Below, piece after piece: positions 9,112 through 18,274 of a stretch of 64,000 nt of DNA. The first letter of the stretch is position 1. The number at the start of each line of letters is the position of its first letter. Source of the stretch: Aquipseudomonas alcaligenes (GTDB lineage Bacteria > Pseudomonadota > Gammaproteobacteria > Pseudomonadales > Pseudomonadaceae); the NCBI RefSeq assembly GCF_003205495.1, contig NZ_QJRX01000004.1, positions 186,764 through 250,763 of the forward strand, given 5' to 3'. The translations under genes were made by a program, and so were the position numbers. Under the pieces are notes generated by a model. It had not been told where the DNA came from, did not search any database, and saw nothing but the letters and a program-made list of their open reading frames with translations.

Positions 9112-10038
9112 TCAGGCGTCGCGACGCAGGCGATCGAGGATCACGTCGACCAGCTTGTCCGGCTGGAACTTGGAGAGGAAGTTGTCGCAGCCGACCTTCT
9201 TCACCATGGCATCGTTGAAACTGCCGGACAGCGAGGTGTGCAGCACCACGTAGAGGTCCTTCAGGCGCGGGTCGTTGCGGATCTCGGTGGTCAGGCGATA
9301 GCCGTCCATCTCCGGCATCTCCGCGTCGGTGAACACCATCAGCAGCTTGTCGGTCATGTTCTCACCGGCATCGGCCCACTTCTTCAATTGCTGCAGGCCC
9401 TTGAGACCGTCGCTGGCGGTGTGCGGGCGGATGCCCAGCTGGGTCAGGGTATCGCGCAGCTGGTTGAGGGCCACGCTGGAGTCGTCCACCAGCAGCACCT
9501 CGCGGCCGATGGCCTTGGACAGCAGCGGCTCGGCCAGCTTTTCCTCGGAGACCTTGGTGTTCATCGGGGCGATTTCCGCCAGCACCTTCTCCACATCGAT
9601 GATCTCGACGATCTGATCGTCCACCTTGGTGATGGCGGTCAGGTAGTGCTGGCGCCCCGCTCCGCCGGGCGGCGGCAGGATGGACTCCCAGTTGAGGTTG
9701 AGGATGCGATCCACACCGCCGACCAGGAACGCCTGCACCGAGCGGTTGTACTCGGTGACGATGATGGTGCTGTTCTCGTTGGGCGTCAGCGGACGCATGC
9801 CGATGGCCTGGGACAGGTCGATCACCGGCAGGGTCTGCCCGCGCAGGCTGACCACGCCGCAGACATGCGGGTGGCGGTGCGGCATCAGGGTCAGCTTGGG
9901 CAGCTGCAATACTTCCTGGATCTTGAACACGTTGATGGCGAACAGCTGGCGCCCGGCCAGGCGGAACATGAGGATTTCCAGACGGTTCTCACCCACCAGT
10001 TGGGTGCGCTGGTCCACTGTATCGAGAATGCCGGCCAT
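9112..10038 (-). CDS. cheV: Chemotaxis coupling protein CheV (CheW domain plus receiver)
   Basis: 308 residues. The N-terminal CheW-like domain (about 15-160, RLAGRQLFAINVFKIQEVLQ) couples receptors to CheA. The C-terminal receiver domain (about 178-305, VLLVDDSSVALNQLRD) has the probable phosphorylation site D238 in FTDAEMPEMDGY, acidic pocket DD at 185-186 and a late K in FLSKF. Known CheV proteins modulate receptor-CheA coupling during adaptation. No other chemotaxis gene is in the window, so it is a stand-alone cheV, as often in pseudomonads. A 114-bp gap separates it from the lipid kinase gene upstream. Confidence 0.92.
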   Translation of the reverse strand: MAGILDTVDQRTQLVGENRLEILMFRLAGRQLFAINVFKIQEVLQLPKLTLMPHRHPHVCGVVSLRGQTLPVIDLSQAIGMRPLTPNENSTIIVTEYNRSVQAFLVGGVDRILNLNWESILPPPGGAGRQHYLTAITKVDDQIVEIIDVEKVLAEIAPMNTKVSEEKLAEPLLSKAIGREVLLVDDSSVALNQLRDTLTQLGIRPHTASDGLKGLQQLKKWADAGENMTDKLLMVFTDAEMPEMDGYRLTTEIRNDPRLKDLYVVLHTSLSGSFNDAMVKKVGCDNFLSKFQPDKLVDVILDRLRRDA

Positions 10039-10152
10039 CTAACTGCTCCTCATGACTGTATCGAGTCTAGCCTCTATCGGCCGCTTGCACGCAAACTGCA
10101 GGGTATGGCCTGGCGCCATCATGCCGCACGGGCGCGGACCGCGCCAGCCGCC

Positions 10153-11046
10153 CTACCCGAGCAGCGGCGAAGACTCCGGCAGGTGCACGGACAAGGCTGC
10201 GGCACGCGCAGCGAAACGCAGGTGGCGGCTCTCCAGCGGTTCACCATCGAGGTTGATGTCCAGCCCTTCCGGCGCATCGATTTCCAGCCAGGCCAGGCGC
10301 GCACTGAGCGACACCGTCTCCAGCCCCAGCACCCCACCGGACAGCAGCGTGCCCAGGGTGCCGACCACGTCCTGCGGCGCCGGCACTATGCAGATGTCGA
10401 GCAGGCCGTCGTTCACCAGCGCCTGTGGACAGAGCACATGGCCGCCGCCGGCCTGGCGACCGTTGCCGATGCCCAGGGCGAGGAAGTCGCCCTCCCAGGC
10501 GAAATCCGGCCCGCGAAAGCGCCCGAAGGCCGAGTGCACCTCGGAGAAGCGCGTCAACCCGGTGAGGAAATAGGCGGCGCCACCGAGCAGTTTCTTAAGC
10601 TCTTCGGACGTATTGGCGGTGACCCTGGAGCCGAAGCCGCCGGTGGCCATGTTGAGGAACAGCTGGCCATCCACCTCGCCCAGATCGATCCGCTGTGGCG
10701 GCCTCTCCAGCAGGGCCAGGGACTCGTCCGGCACCAGCGGGATGCCGGCGGCGCGGCAGAAGTCGTTGGCGGTGCCCAGCGGCAGCAGCGCCAGACTGGC
10801 CTGGCCGCCGGCCAGCGCCAGGGCCTCCGCCACTTCACGCAGGGTGCCGTCACCACCACCGGCGATCAGGGTGGAATAGCCGGCGGCCAGCCCCTCCTGC
10901 ACCAGGCGCGCCGCATCCCCTCCCTCCCAGGTCAGGCGCACGGCCAATTGCCAGCCGCGCTCGCGCAACGCCATCACGGCGGCGCGCACCTCCTCGTTCT
11001 GCGCCTGCTTGCCATGCAGGATCAGCCATGCCTTGCGTCCGCCCAT
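10153..11046 (-). CDS. yegS: YegS/DgkB-family lipid kinase
   Basis: 297 residues. The diacylglycerol-kinase catalytic fold is shown by the nucleotide-binding motif AGGGDGTLREVAEAL (about residues 62-76), followed by LPLGTANDF (about 87-95) and, near the C-terminus, the metal-site region NDGLLDICIV. E. coli YegS phosphorylates phosphatidylglycerol in vitro; other family members act on diacylglycerol or sphingoid bases. It lies 60 bp downstream of the FGGY kinase gene on the same strand, so it may be the last member of the flavoprotein operon. That context suggests a glycerolipid-type substrate. Confidence 0.88.
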   Translation of the reverse strand: MGGRKAWLILHGKQAQNEEVRAAVMALRERGWQLAVRLTWEGGDAARLVQEGLAAGYSTLIAGGGDGTLREVAEALALAGGQASLALLPLGTANDFCRAAGIPLVPDESLALLERPPQRIDLGEVDGQLFLNMATGGFGSRVTANTSEELKKLLGGAAYFLTGLTRFSEVHSAFGRFRGPDFAWEGDFLALGIGNGRQAGGGHVLCPQALVNDGLLDICIVPAPQDVVGTLGTLLSGGVLGLETVSLSARLAWLEIDAPEGLDINLDGEPLESRHLRFAARAAALSVHLPESSPLLG

Positions 11047-11106
11047 GCGCCCTCCTTCGCCCGTCGCCTGAGTATATGCAGACTGGGGGTTGCGGCAGGA
11101 AGTGCC

Positions 11107-12666
11107 TCAGGCCGGGTAGCCGGTGATCTCGCGGATGCTGCGGTACAGCGGCCTGAGCTGCTTGTACATGCGCAGGTAGACCTCGCGGTACAGCCGCTCG
11201 TACACCGCCACCGCCTGCGGGTTGGGCTGGAACACCTTGCCGACGCGGGTCATGGCGGCGATGGCGGTGGGAAAATCCGGGTGCAAACCGAGGCCGACGG
11301 CGCAGTCGATGGCCGCGCCAAGGCCGGAGGTCTCGTACAGGTGCGGGCGCTCGGCCGGCAGGTTGAAGATGTCGGCGGTCAGCTGCATGGCCGCGTCGCT
11401 CTGCGAGCCGCCGCCGGAGATGCGCAGGCGCTCGATACGCGTGCCGGAACGCTGCTCGATCTTCTCGCGGCCCTGGCGCAGGGCATAGGCCAGGCCCTCG
11501 AGGATGGCGCGATAGAGATGCGCGCGGGTGTGCACGTCGCCGAAGCCGATGATCGAGCCCTTGGCCTCCAGCCCCGGCTCGCGGATGCCCGGCGACCAGA
11601 ACGGCTGCAGCATCAGGCCCATGGAGCCCGGCGGCACGCTCTCCACCAGCTCGTCGAACAGGGTCTCGGCCTCCACGCCCAGCTCCAGGCCGCGCTGGCG
11701 CTCGGCATGGCCGAACTGCTCCTTGAACCAGCTGACCATCCAGAAGCCGCGAAACACCATGACCTCGGTGTTGTAGTGGTCGGGAATCGCCGCCGGGTAC
11801 GGCGGGATCAGTGGAATGGTCTCCAGGTACTGGCTGCGGGTGGTGTTGATGGTCGCCGTGGTTCCATAGGACAGGCAGGCCGTGCTCGGCTCCACGCCGC
11901 CGGCGCCGATCACCTCGCAGGCCTTGTCCGAGGCAGCGGCGATCAGCGGTAGACCCTCGGGAATCCCCGTGTGGGCGCTGGCCTCGGCGCTGATCGCGCC
12001 GATGCGCTCGCCCGGCTTGACCAGCTCCGGCAGCATGTCCGGGCGCACCGGGATGGCCTGCCACTTCCAGTCGCTCGGCTTGGCCCAGCACAGGCGCTTG
12101 TAGTCGAACGGCAGGTAGGCCACGCAGCTGCCCACCGAGTCGGCGAAGCGGCCGCACAGGCGATGGGTGAGAAAACCCGAGAGCAGCAGGAACTTGTGCG
12201 TGCGCGCCCAGATTTCCGGCTGCTGCTGGGTGATCCAGTTGGCCTCGGCCTGGCTGCGGAAGTAGTCGATGGTCTCCTCTTCGCGGATCAGCTTGAACAG
12301 CCAGCCCCAGGGGCCCTTGATGCTGCCTGCGACTTCGGCCCTGCGCTGGTCGAGCCAGAGAATGGCCGGGCGCAGCGGCTGGCCGGCCTCGTCGACATTG
12401 ATCAGGGTGCCGCGCTGGGTGGTCAGCGACACACCGGCAATCTGGCTCCTGTCGATGTCGACGCTGGCCCACAGCTGCCGGCAGGCCTCGCCGAGGCTGC
12501 GCCAGTAGTACTCCGGATCCTGCTCGGCCCAGCCGGGATGCTCGGAATAGTAGGGTTCCAGCTCCACCTTGCCCTTGCCGACCAGGTTGCCGGCCAGGTC
12601 GAAGAGCAGCGCGCGCACGCTCTGGGTGCCGTTGTCGATGGCCAGCAGATAGCGTTGTTCGCTCAC
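11107..12666 (-). CDS. FGGY-family carbohydrate/polyol kinase
   Basis: 519 residues from a GTG start. The start is placed where GTGA overlaps the stop of the GlpD-like gene by 4 bp. The N-terminal ATPase half has the FGGY-family phosphate motif [15 protein letters not shown], and the second half has GTTATINTT and [18 protein letters not shown] kinases phosphorylate glycerol, xylulose, ribulose, gluconate and similar polyols; the substrate cannot be read from motifs. Coupling to a GlpD-like dehydrogenase suggests glycerol or a glycerol-like polyol, giving a polyol phosphate for oxidation. It does not look like canonical GlpK (long insert [20 protein letters not shown]). Confidence 0.85.
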   Translation of the reverse strand: MSEQRYLLAIDNGTQSVRALLFDLAGNLVGKGKVELEPYYSEHPGWAEQDPEYYWRSLGEACRQLWASVDIDRSQIAGVSLTTQRGTLINVDEAGQPLRPAILWLDQRRAEVAGSIKGPWGWLFKLIREEETIDYFRSQAEANWITQQQPEIWARTHKFLLLSGFLTHRLCGRFADSVGSCVAYLPFDYKRLCWAKPSDWKWQAIPVRPDMLPELVKPGERIGAISAEASAHTGIPEGLPLIAAASDKACEVIGAGGVEPSTACLSYGTTATINTTRSQYLETIPLIPPYPAAIPDHYNTEVMVFRGFWMVSWFKEQFGHAERQRGLELGVEAETLFDELVESVPPGSMGLMLQPFWSPGIREPGLEAKGSIIGFGDVHTRAHLYRAILEGLAYALRQGREKIEQRSGTRIERLRISGGGSQSDAAMQLTADIFNLPAERPHLYETSGLGAAIDCAVGLGLHPDFPTAIAAMTRVGKVFQPNPQAVAVYERLYREVYLRMYKQLRPLYRSIREITGYPA

Positions 12667-14249
12667 GAAGATTCACCCGGCAGGCTGTAGCACTGGCGCC
12701 ATAGCGCCAGATAGCGTTGTTGTTGTTCTTCCCAGCGCGCATCGCTCCAGCCCAGGCGCGGCTGGCACAGGGCGCGGATGCGCGGCAGCTCGGCCTCGGC
12801 GCCGCCCGCCAGCAACAGGCCGATGCGGGTGCGGCGCAGCAGCAGGTCGTCCAGTTGCAGCACCAGCTCGTCGTCGCAGGCCAGGGCCAGTTCGGCCCAC
12901 AGCGTGGTGCTGGCGCCGATGCACTCGCTACCCAACTCACCGATCAGCTCGGCCAGGCGCGGCAGCGCGCGGCCATGGCGACCGGCCAGCCGGCGCTGTT
13001 GGCTCAAGCTCAAGCCGGGCAGTGCCAGCGGCGGCGCGGCATGGAATACCGCCTGCCCCACATCCGCCACCTCGCGCCCGAGCATCGGCGCGCAGGCGCG
13101 CAGCACCTCCAGGGCGAGCAGGCGGAAGGTGGTCAGCTTGCCGCCGGCCAGGGTCACGCAGCCGGGCTCGACCCACAGGGCATGCTCGCGCTTCTCATCC
13201 GACGGCTTCTTGCCGGTGCTTTCGCCCTCGCTGACCACCGGGCGCACGCCGGCCCAGGTAGACAGCACGTCGGCGCGACCGACCTTGGCATGCGGGAACA
13301 CGCTGGCGCAGGCCACCAGCAGGTACTCCACCTCATCCTCCGTGATCCGCGCGTCGCGATTCAGCGCCTCGCCATGGTCCAGATCGGTGGTGCCGATCAC
13401 CGTGGCGCCCTCCCAGGGGAAAACGAACACCGGACGCTGGTCCTCGGGGTGCATAAAGCTGATGGCCTGGGCTACCGGCAGGCGCCAGGCCGGCAGCAGC
13501 AGGTGGCTGCCGCGCAGCGGGCGGATATGTTCCAGGCCCGTATTCTGCCGTAGCTCATCGGCCCAGGCGCCGGTGGCCTGGGCCACGGCGCAGGCACGGA
13601 AGCTGAAACGCTGGCCACTCTCGCTATCCTCGGCGACCAGGCCGTTCACCCGCTCGCCATCGCGACTGAGTTCGACCACGCGCAGGCCGTTGAGCGCCTC
13701 GCCGCCCTCGGCCCGTGCCTCGCCCAGCACGCGCATGACCAGGCGCGCGTCATCGGTGACCGCATCGGTAAACAGGGTGCCGCCGAGCAGTTCGGCGTCG
13801 TTCAGCCCCGGCGCCAGGTAGCGCAGCTCGGCGGCCGGGTGGTAGCGGTGCAGGCGCTGGCCGGCCAGGGCGTCGTACACGCCGAGCAGGCCACCGAACA
13901 CCCGGGGGCCGGGAAACTTGCCGCGGTAATGCGGGAACAGGAACGGCAGCGCATCGACCAGCCCCGGCGCCTCGCCGAGCAGGCGCTGGCGCTCGCGCAC
14001 CGAATCGCGGGTCAGGCCCAGCTGGCCCTTGGCGATATAGCGCAGGCCGCCGTGGACCATCTTCGACGAACGGCTGGAGGTGCCCCAGGCGAAGTCGCGC
14101 TGCTCCAGCAGCAGGCAGCTCCAGCCACGCCGCGCCGCCTCGCGCAGAATACCGGCGCCGCTGATGCCGCCGCCGACCACTATCAGGTCCCAGTCGCGCG
14201 CCGCCAGCTCGGGCAGCGCGGCCTCACGCCAGGTGGCGTTCCAGGCCAT
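12663..14249 (-). CDS. FAD-dependent glycerol-3-phosphate dehydrogenase/oxidase family protein (GlpD-like)
   Basis: 528 residues. ATG 14249 lies one base after the upstream TGA, so translation is probably coupled. The FAD-binding Rossmann motif is [19 protein letters not shown] (about residues 24-42), followed by the GlpD/GlpA-family segment [17 protein letters not shown]. The second conserved region is [15 protein letters not shown], and the C-terminal domain is of GlpD type. Family reaction: sn-glycerol 3-phosphate to dihydroxyacetone phosphate, with electrons going to quinone or oxygen. It is probably a second, specialised enzyme, because glpF/glpK/glpR are absent nearby and it sits between an alkyl-DHAP-synthase-like protein and an FGGY kinase. 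Confidence 0.87.
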   Translation of the reverse strand: MAWNATWREAALPELAARDWDLIVVGGGISGAGILREAARRGWSCLLLEQRDFAWGTSSRSSKMVHGGLRYIAKGQLGLTRDSVRERQRLLGEAPGLVDALPFLFPHYRGKFPGPRVFGGLLGVYDALAGQRLHRYHPAAELRYLAPGLNDAELLGGTLFTDAVTDDARLVMRVLGEARAEGGEALNGLRVVELSRDGERVNGLVAEDSESGQRFSFRACAVAQATGAWADELRQNTGLEHIRPLRGSHLLLPAWRLPVAQAISFMHPEDQRPVFVFPWEGATVIGTTDLDHGEALNRDARITEDEVEYLLVACASVFPHAKVGRADVLSTWAGVRPVVSEGESTGKKPSDEKREHALWVEPGCVTLAGGKLTTFRLLALEVLRACAPMLGREVADVGQAVFHAAPPLALPGLSLSQQRRLAGRHGRALPRLAELIGELGSECIGASTTLWAELALACDDELVLQLDDLLLRRTRIGLLLAGGAEAELPRIRALCQPRLGWSDARWEEQQQRYLALWRQCYSLPGESS

Positions 14250-14250
14250 T

Positions 14251-15849
14251 TCAGTCTTCCAGGAGGACGCCCGGAGCCAGGCGCTGCTCCGGATCGAAAT
14301 GCTGCGCCATGGCCTTGAGCGCCGCCATGCCCAGTTCGCCCTTCTCAGCCACCAGGTACGGCGCGTGATCCCGCCCGACGCCATGCTGGTGACTGATGGT
14401 ACCGCGGTTGGCGGCGATGGTCCGGCTGGCGGCCTGCTTGAGCTTGGCCCAGCGCGCCAGGGTGGTTTCGTAGCAGTCGCCCGGACGGAACACGTAGGTG
14501 GTGTAGATGCTCGAACCCTGGCCGTAGACGTGCGACAGGTGGGTGAAAACGTGGACCCGCTCGACCTCCTCCGCCAGGCCCTGGCGCAGACTGGCCTCGA
14601 CCTGGTTCAGCAGGTGGTCGACGTTGTTCCAGTCGGTGGCCGTCTCCAGGGTATCCACCGCGTAGCCGGCCTCCCACAGGCCGTGGCGCAGGTAGGGGAA
14701 GCGGAAGCGGTTCTCCGCCCATTTCTTGCCCAGCAGGGTGCCGGTGAACACGCCGCCGAAGCCCTTCAGCAGCTTTTTCGCCTGCTTCACCGACAGCGCA
14801 TTCTGGCTGCGGTTGCCGGTGACGCCGAAGGTCAGCATGCACTTGCCGGCGCGCGCGCCGCGCAGGGCCAGGTACTTCTCCAGCAGGGCGATCTGTTCCG
14901 GATGGCCAGCCAGGGCCAGCTGGGTCTCGGTCTCGATGGCGTTGGACAGGCGCAGCATGGATAGCGGGATACGTGCCTGCACCAGGGCGCGGATGCCGGC
15001 CAGGGCCTGCTGCCAGCTGGGCAGGAACACGGCGAAGAACTTCTCCTGCTCGGCCAGCTTGGTGACGCGCACCTTGACCTCGGAGATCACGCCGAAGCGG
15101 CCCTCGCTACCGAGGATCAGCTCGCGCAGGTCGGGGCCAGCGGCCGAGGCCGGAAAGGTGGGGATCTCCAGGGTGCCGGCGAAGGTCTCGACCTTGCCGC
15201 CGGCGAACAGCTGCTCGATGCGCCCGTAACGCAGCGACTGCTGGCCACTGGAGCGGCTGGCGACCCAGCCGCCGAGGGTGGACAGCTCCCAGGACTGCGG
15301 GAAGTGGCCGAGGGTATAGCCGCGCGCGCGCAGCTGCGCTTCCACCTGCGGGCCGTTGGCGCCAGGGCCGAAGGTGGCGATCTGGCTTTGCTCGTCGAGG
15401 TCGAGCAGCTGGGTCATGCGCTCCAGCGACAGGGTCAGCACCGGCTTGGCGGACTCGACCGGGTTGATATGCCCAGCCACCGAAGTGCCGCCGCCGTAGG
15501 GGATGACGATGGCGTCCTGCTCCCTGGCCCAGGCCAGCAGCTCGCGGATCTGCGCGGCGGTTTCCGGCAGGGCAACGCCGTCGGGGAACACGCCGAACTC
15601 GCCGGAACGCATGGCCAGCCAGTCCGGCAGGCTCTGGCCGCGGGCGTGGCGCACGCGCACTTCGGCATCGACGCTGATCAGCGGGTGGCGCAGGCTCAGG
15701 CGCGATTCGGGCACTCGCGCCAGCACCTGTTCGAGGGTGGCATCCTTCAGGCGCTGCCCGGTGCCGACCAGGTTCTCCAGGAAGGCCGCGCCATGCGCCG
15801 GCAGCTCCACCACGGTGGCCTCGTCGCCCCATCCATTCCAACGTCGCAT
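14251..15849 (-). CDS. FAD-binding oxidase, alkyldihydroxyacetonephosphate synthase (AGPS)-like
   Basis: 532 residues; ATG 15849 is preceded by GGGAG. The PCMH/VAO-type FAD domain has IPYGGGTSVAGHINP (about residues 130-144). The C-terminal FAD-oxidase domain carries ISHQHGVGRDHAPYL (about 498-512), the position of the HHH active-site motif of eukaryotic AGPS; here it reads HQH. AGPS replaces the acyl chain of acyl-DHAP with a fatty alcohol to start ether-lipid synthesis. The alternatives in the family are D-lactate, glycolate and other 2-hydroxyacid oxidases. Coupling to a GlpD-like DHAP-forming enzyme supports the AGPS reading but does not prove it. It is first gene of the minus-strand run. 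Confidence 0.8.
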   Translation of the reverse strand: MRRWNGWGDEATVVELPAHGAAFLENLVGTGQRLKDATLEQVLARVPESRLSLRHPLISVDAEVRVRHARGQSLPDWLAMRSGEFGVFPDGVALPETAAQIRELLAWAREQDAIVIPYGGGTSVAGHINPVESAKPVLTLSLERMTQLLDLDEQSQIATFGPGANGPQVEAQLRARGYTLGHFPQSWELSTLGGWVASRSSGQQSLRYGRIEQLFAGGKVETFAGTLEIPTFPASAAGPDLRELILGSEGRFGVISEVKVRVTKLAEQEKFFAVFLPSWQQALAGIRALVQARIPLSMLRLSNAIETETQLALAGHPEQIALLEKYLALRGARAGKCMLTFGVTGNRSQNALSVKQAKKLLKGFGGVFTGTLLGKKWAENRFRFPYLRHGLWEAGYAVDTLETATDWNNVDHLLNQVEASLRQGLAEEVERVHVFTHLSHVYGQGSSIYTTYVFRPGDCYETTLARWAKLKQAASRTIAANRGTISHQHGVGRDHAPYLVAEKGELGMAALKAMAQHFDPEQRLAPGVLLED

Positions 15850-15973
15850 GCGTGCTCCCACTATTCCGGTCATTCTCGATGGCTGCCTATACTAGCCAGC
15901 CGCCCGCGCCGGTCACTGTCGGATCGGGCCAGCGGCTGTCGCCAATCATGACAAGCAGAACAACAAGAAAACC
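15850..15973. promoter_or_regulatory. Divergent promoter region between the AGPS-like operon and the AraC regulator
   Basis: This 124-bp gap separates two divergent starts and is the only place for the operon promoter and the regulator's operator. I could not identify a convincing sigma70 pair or a clear AraC-type direct repeat by eye. Confidence 0.45.
15959..15966 (+). promoter_or_regulatory. Hfq/Crc-type A-rich motif overlapping the ribosome-binding position
   Basis: AACAACAA fits the AAnAAYAA catabolite-activity motif of pseudomonads and is followed by GAAAACC directly before ATG 15974. No Shine-Dalgarno purine block is visible for this gene, so Hfq/Crc binding here would cover the initiation region. 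Confidence 0.4.
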
Positions 15974-17002
15974 ATGCTGACCCTCGGCTATACCTCGGTT
16001 CCCGCCCTGCTCAAGTACCTGCGCCATGCCGAAGCCCTCGGCCTGGACCTGGAGGCCGCGCGCCGCGCCGCTGGCGTGACCCTCGAAGACCTGGCCGACA
16101 ACGGCCGACGCATCCCCAGCGAGGCCCACGAGCGTCTGCTGCAGCACCTGATGCAGGTGTCCGGCGACCCGCTGTTCGGCCTGCATTCGGCGCGCTACGT
16201 GCAGCCGGGCTCCTGGAGTGTGCTCGGCTACATCACCATGAACTGCGCGACCCTGGGCGAGGCCATGAGCCGCATCGTGCCCTACGAGAAGCTGGTCGGT
16301 GACATGGGCACCAGCCGCCTGGAGATGGCCGGTGACCACGTAAGGCTGATCTGGAACTGCCGCCACGAGAGCGCCGGCATCCGCCGCCATATGGTGGAGA
16401 ACGTGCTGGCCTCGTGGATGCTCTACGCGCGCTGGATCGCCGACATGGACAGGTCGCCGCGCGAGGTCTGGCTGGAGCATGAGCGCCCCGCCGAGGCGCC
16501 GCAGGAGGATTACGAGGCCTTCTTCGGCTGCCCGGTACGCTTCGGCCAGCCGTGCAACGCCCTGCTGGTGCCGCTGGACTACCTGGCCATTCCCCTGCGC
16601 CAGGCCGACGCCAACCTGCTGCGCACCCTGGAAGAACACGCGCTGACCATGATGGCCGGCCTGGACGACAACGAGCCGCTACCGCAACGGGTGAAGAACG
16701 CCCTGCGCCTGCTGCTCAAGGACGGCCTGCCGCGCAAGGAAAAGGTCGCCGAGAAATTCCACATGACGGTGCGCACCCTGCAGCGCCACCTGCAACAGGC
16801 CGGCACCAGCTACCAGGAAATTCTCGACCAGCTGCGCCAGGAACTGGCCGAGCACTACCTGCTGCGCAGCGACCTGGCGATCCAGGACATCGCCAGCTAC
16901 CTCGGCTTCACCGAATCGCGCTCCTTCCACCGCAGCTTCAAGGCCTGGACCGGCATGACCCCGGGCGAGTACCGCGAGCGGCGCAAGGGCGCGCCGCTCT
17001 AA
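15974..17002 (+). CDS. AraC-family transcriptional regulator with Arabinose_bd-type sensor domain
   Basis: 342 residues. The N-terminal ligand domain (about 15-205) is of the type found in OruR/ArgR-like and other amino-acid or lipid-responsive regulators (SVPALLKYLRHAEALGLDLEAA). The C-terminal double helix-turn-helix (about 240-335) has RTLQRHLQQAGTSYQEILDQLRQELA and the AraC signature DIASYLGFTESRSFHRSFKAWTGMTPGEYR. It is divergent from the AGPS-like/GlpD-like/FGGY operon with only 124 bp between them and is therefore the likely local regulator of that operon. The effector is unknown; a pathway intermediate is the natural guess. Confidence 0.88.
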   Translation: MLTLGYTSVPALLKYLRHAEALGLDLEAARRAAGVTLEDLADNGRRIPSEAHERLLQHLMQVSGDPLFGLHSARYVQPGSWSVLGYITMNCATLGEAMSRIVPYEKLVGDMGTSRLEMAGDHVRLIWNCRHESAGIRRHMVENVLASWMLYARWIADMDRSPREVWLEHERPAEAPQEDYEAFFGCPVRFGQPCNALLVPLDYLAIPLRQADANLLRTLEEHALTMMAGLDDNEPLPQRVKNALRLLLKDGLPRKEKVAEKFHMTVRTLQRHLQQAGTSYQEILDQLRQELAEHYLLRSDLAIQDIASYLGFTESRSFHRSFKAWTGMTPGEYRERRKGAPL

Positions 17003-17019
17003 ACTGCTGCATCGGCTGA

Positions 17020-17068
17020 GCGGGCTTCACCCGCTCTACTCGGCGTCTGCAGGGTGGGTGAAACCCGC
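17020..17068. repeat. Inverted repeat between convergent genes, GCGGGCTTCACCC / GGGTGAAACCCGC
   Basis: Arms at 17020-17032 and 17056-17068 differ at one base. The repeat lies between the stops of the AraC regulator and moeA, so it may act as a shared transcript end or be a small dispersed repeat. No T run follows either arm. Confidence 0.5.
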
Positions 17069-17077
17069 GCCTTGGAC

Positions 17078-18274
17078 CTAGCCCAACACTTCGCTCAGCG
17101 GAATGAAGCGCAGCACATCGCCTTCGCCATAGGCTCGCTCTTCCAGCACCTCCACCAGGCCATCGGCCCAGGCCGCGCTGCGCAGTACGCCGGAACTCTG
17201 GTTCGGGTAGAGCACGGCGCGGCCGTTCTCCAGGCGCGCGCGCAGGTACTCGCGGCGCTTGCCCGGCTTGCTCCAAGAGAAGCCGGCCGCGACCTCGACG
17301 CTCAGAGGCACGACGCGCTGCACGCCGAGGCGGCGCAACAGGTAGGGCCTGGCCAGCAGGGCGAAGGTCACCAGGGTCGAGGCCGGATTACCCGGCAGGC
17401 CGAGCACCGGCACGCCACGGAAGTGTCCGCAGGTGAGCGGCTTGCCCGGCTTGATCGCCAGCTTCCACAGGGCCAGCTCACCCTCCTCGCGCAGCACCTG
17501 GCCGAGGTGATCGGCCTCGCCGACCGATACCCCACCGGTGGAGAGGATCAGGTCGGCGTCGCCCAGAGCGGCCAGCGCCTCGCGGGTGCGCTGCGCATCG
17601 TCCGGCAGGATGCCGGCGTCGTGCACCTCGCAGCCCAGGCGCTGCAGCCAGGCGCACAGCAGGCTGCGGTTGCTGTTGTAGATCTGCCCCGGGCCCAGCG
17701 GTTGGCCGGGCTCGACCAGCTCATCGCCGGTCGACACCACCGCCACCCGCGGTTTGCGCCGTACGCTCAGCTCGGCACAACCGAGCGAGGCAGCCAGGCC
17801 CAGCTCGACCGGCCCCAGGCGAGTGCCGGCCGGCAGCACCACCTCACCGGCACGGGTCTCCTGGCCCTGGGGCCGGACGTTCTGCCCGACCTTGATCGAC
17901 TCAAGGAAGCGCACCCGGCCATCGGCCAGAGTCTCGGCGTTCTCCTGCATTTCCACCGTGTCGGCGCCCGCCGGCAGCGGCGCGCCGGTGAAGATGCGCG
18001 CACAGCTGCCCGGCTGCAGCGGTTCCGGGGCCTGGCCGGCAAGGATGCGCTGGCTCACCGGCAACGGCTCGCCCTGCCAGTCGGCCAGACGCAAGGCGTA
18101 ACCATCCATGGCACTGTTTGGCCAGGGCGGCAGGTCGAGACCGGCGACCAACTCGGTGGCCAGCACACGTCCATCGGCAGCGGCCAGCGAAACGATCTCG
18201 CGTGCATCGATCGGCGCCGCCTCGGCCAGCGCCAGCAGGCGCCCCAGTGCGTCCTCGACCGGCAGCAGGCTCAT
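17078..18274 (-). CDS. moeA: Molybdopterin molybdenumtransferase MoeA
   Basis: 398 residues. ATG 18274 overlaps the moaB stop as ATGA. Motifs: PPWPNSAMDGYALR (about 49-62), FTGAPLPAGADTVEMQE, the MoCF-biosynthesis domain STGDELVEPG and LILSTGGVSVGEADH, then GLPGNPAS and a C-terminal MoeA domain IV. It inserts molybdate into adenylylated molybdopterin to finish the Mo cofactor. It is second in a moaB-moeA operon, and mobA is divergent just beyond moaB. In pseudomonads with two moeA copies this locus is the second one, but the sequence here cannot show whether another exists. Confidence 0.93.
   Translation of the reverse strand: MSLLPVEDALGRLLALAEAAPIDAREIVSLAAADGRVLATELVAGLDLPPWPNSAMDGYALRLADWQGEPLPVSQRILAGQAPEPLQPGSCARIFTGAPLPAGADTVEMQENAETLADGRVRFLESIKVGQNVRPQGQETRAGEVVLPAGTRLGPVELGLAASLGCAELSVRRKPRVAVVSTGDELVEPGQPLGPGQIYNSNRSLLCAWLQRLGCEVHDAGILPDDAQRTREALAALGDADLILSTGGVSVGEADHLGQVLREEGELALWKLAIKPGKPLTCGHFRGVPVLGLPGNPASTLVTFALLARPYLLRRLGVQRVVPLSVEVAAGFSWSKPGKRREYLRARLENGRAVLYPNQSSGVLRSAAWADGLVEVLEERAYGEGDVLRFIPLSEVLG

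Noticed and set aside
9064..11952. Long plus-strand frame across cheV, yegS and part of the FGGY kinase
   Set aside because: Same antisense shadow effect; it crosses three real genes and two intergenic gaps without any domain.
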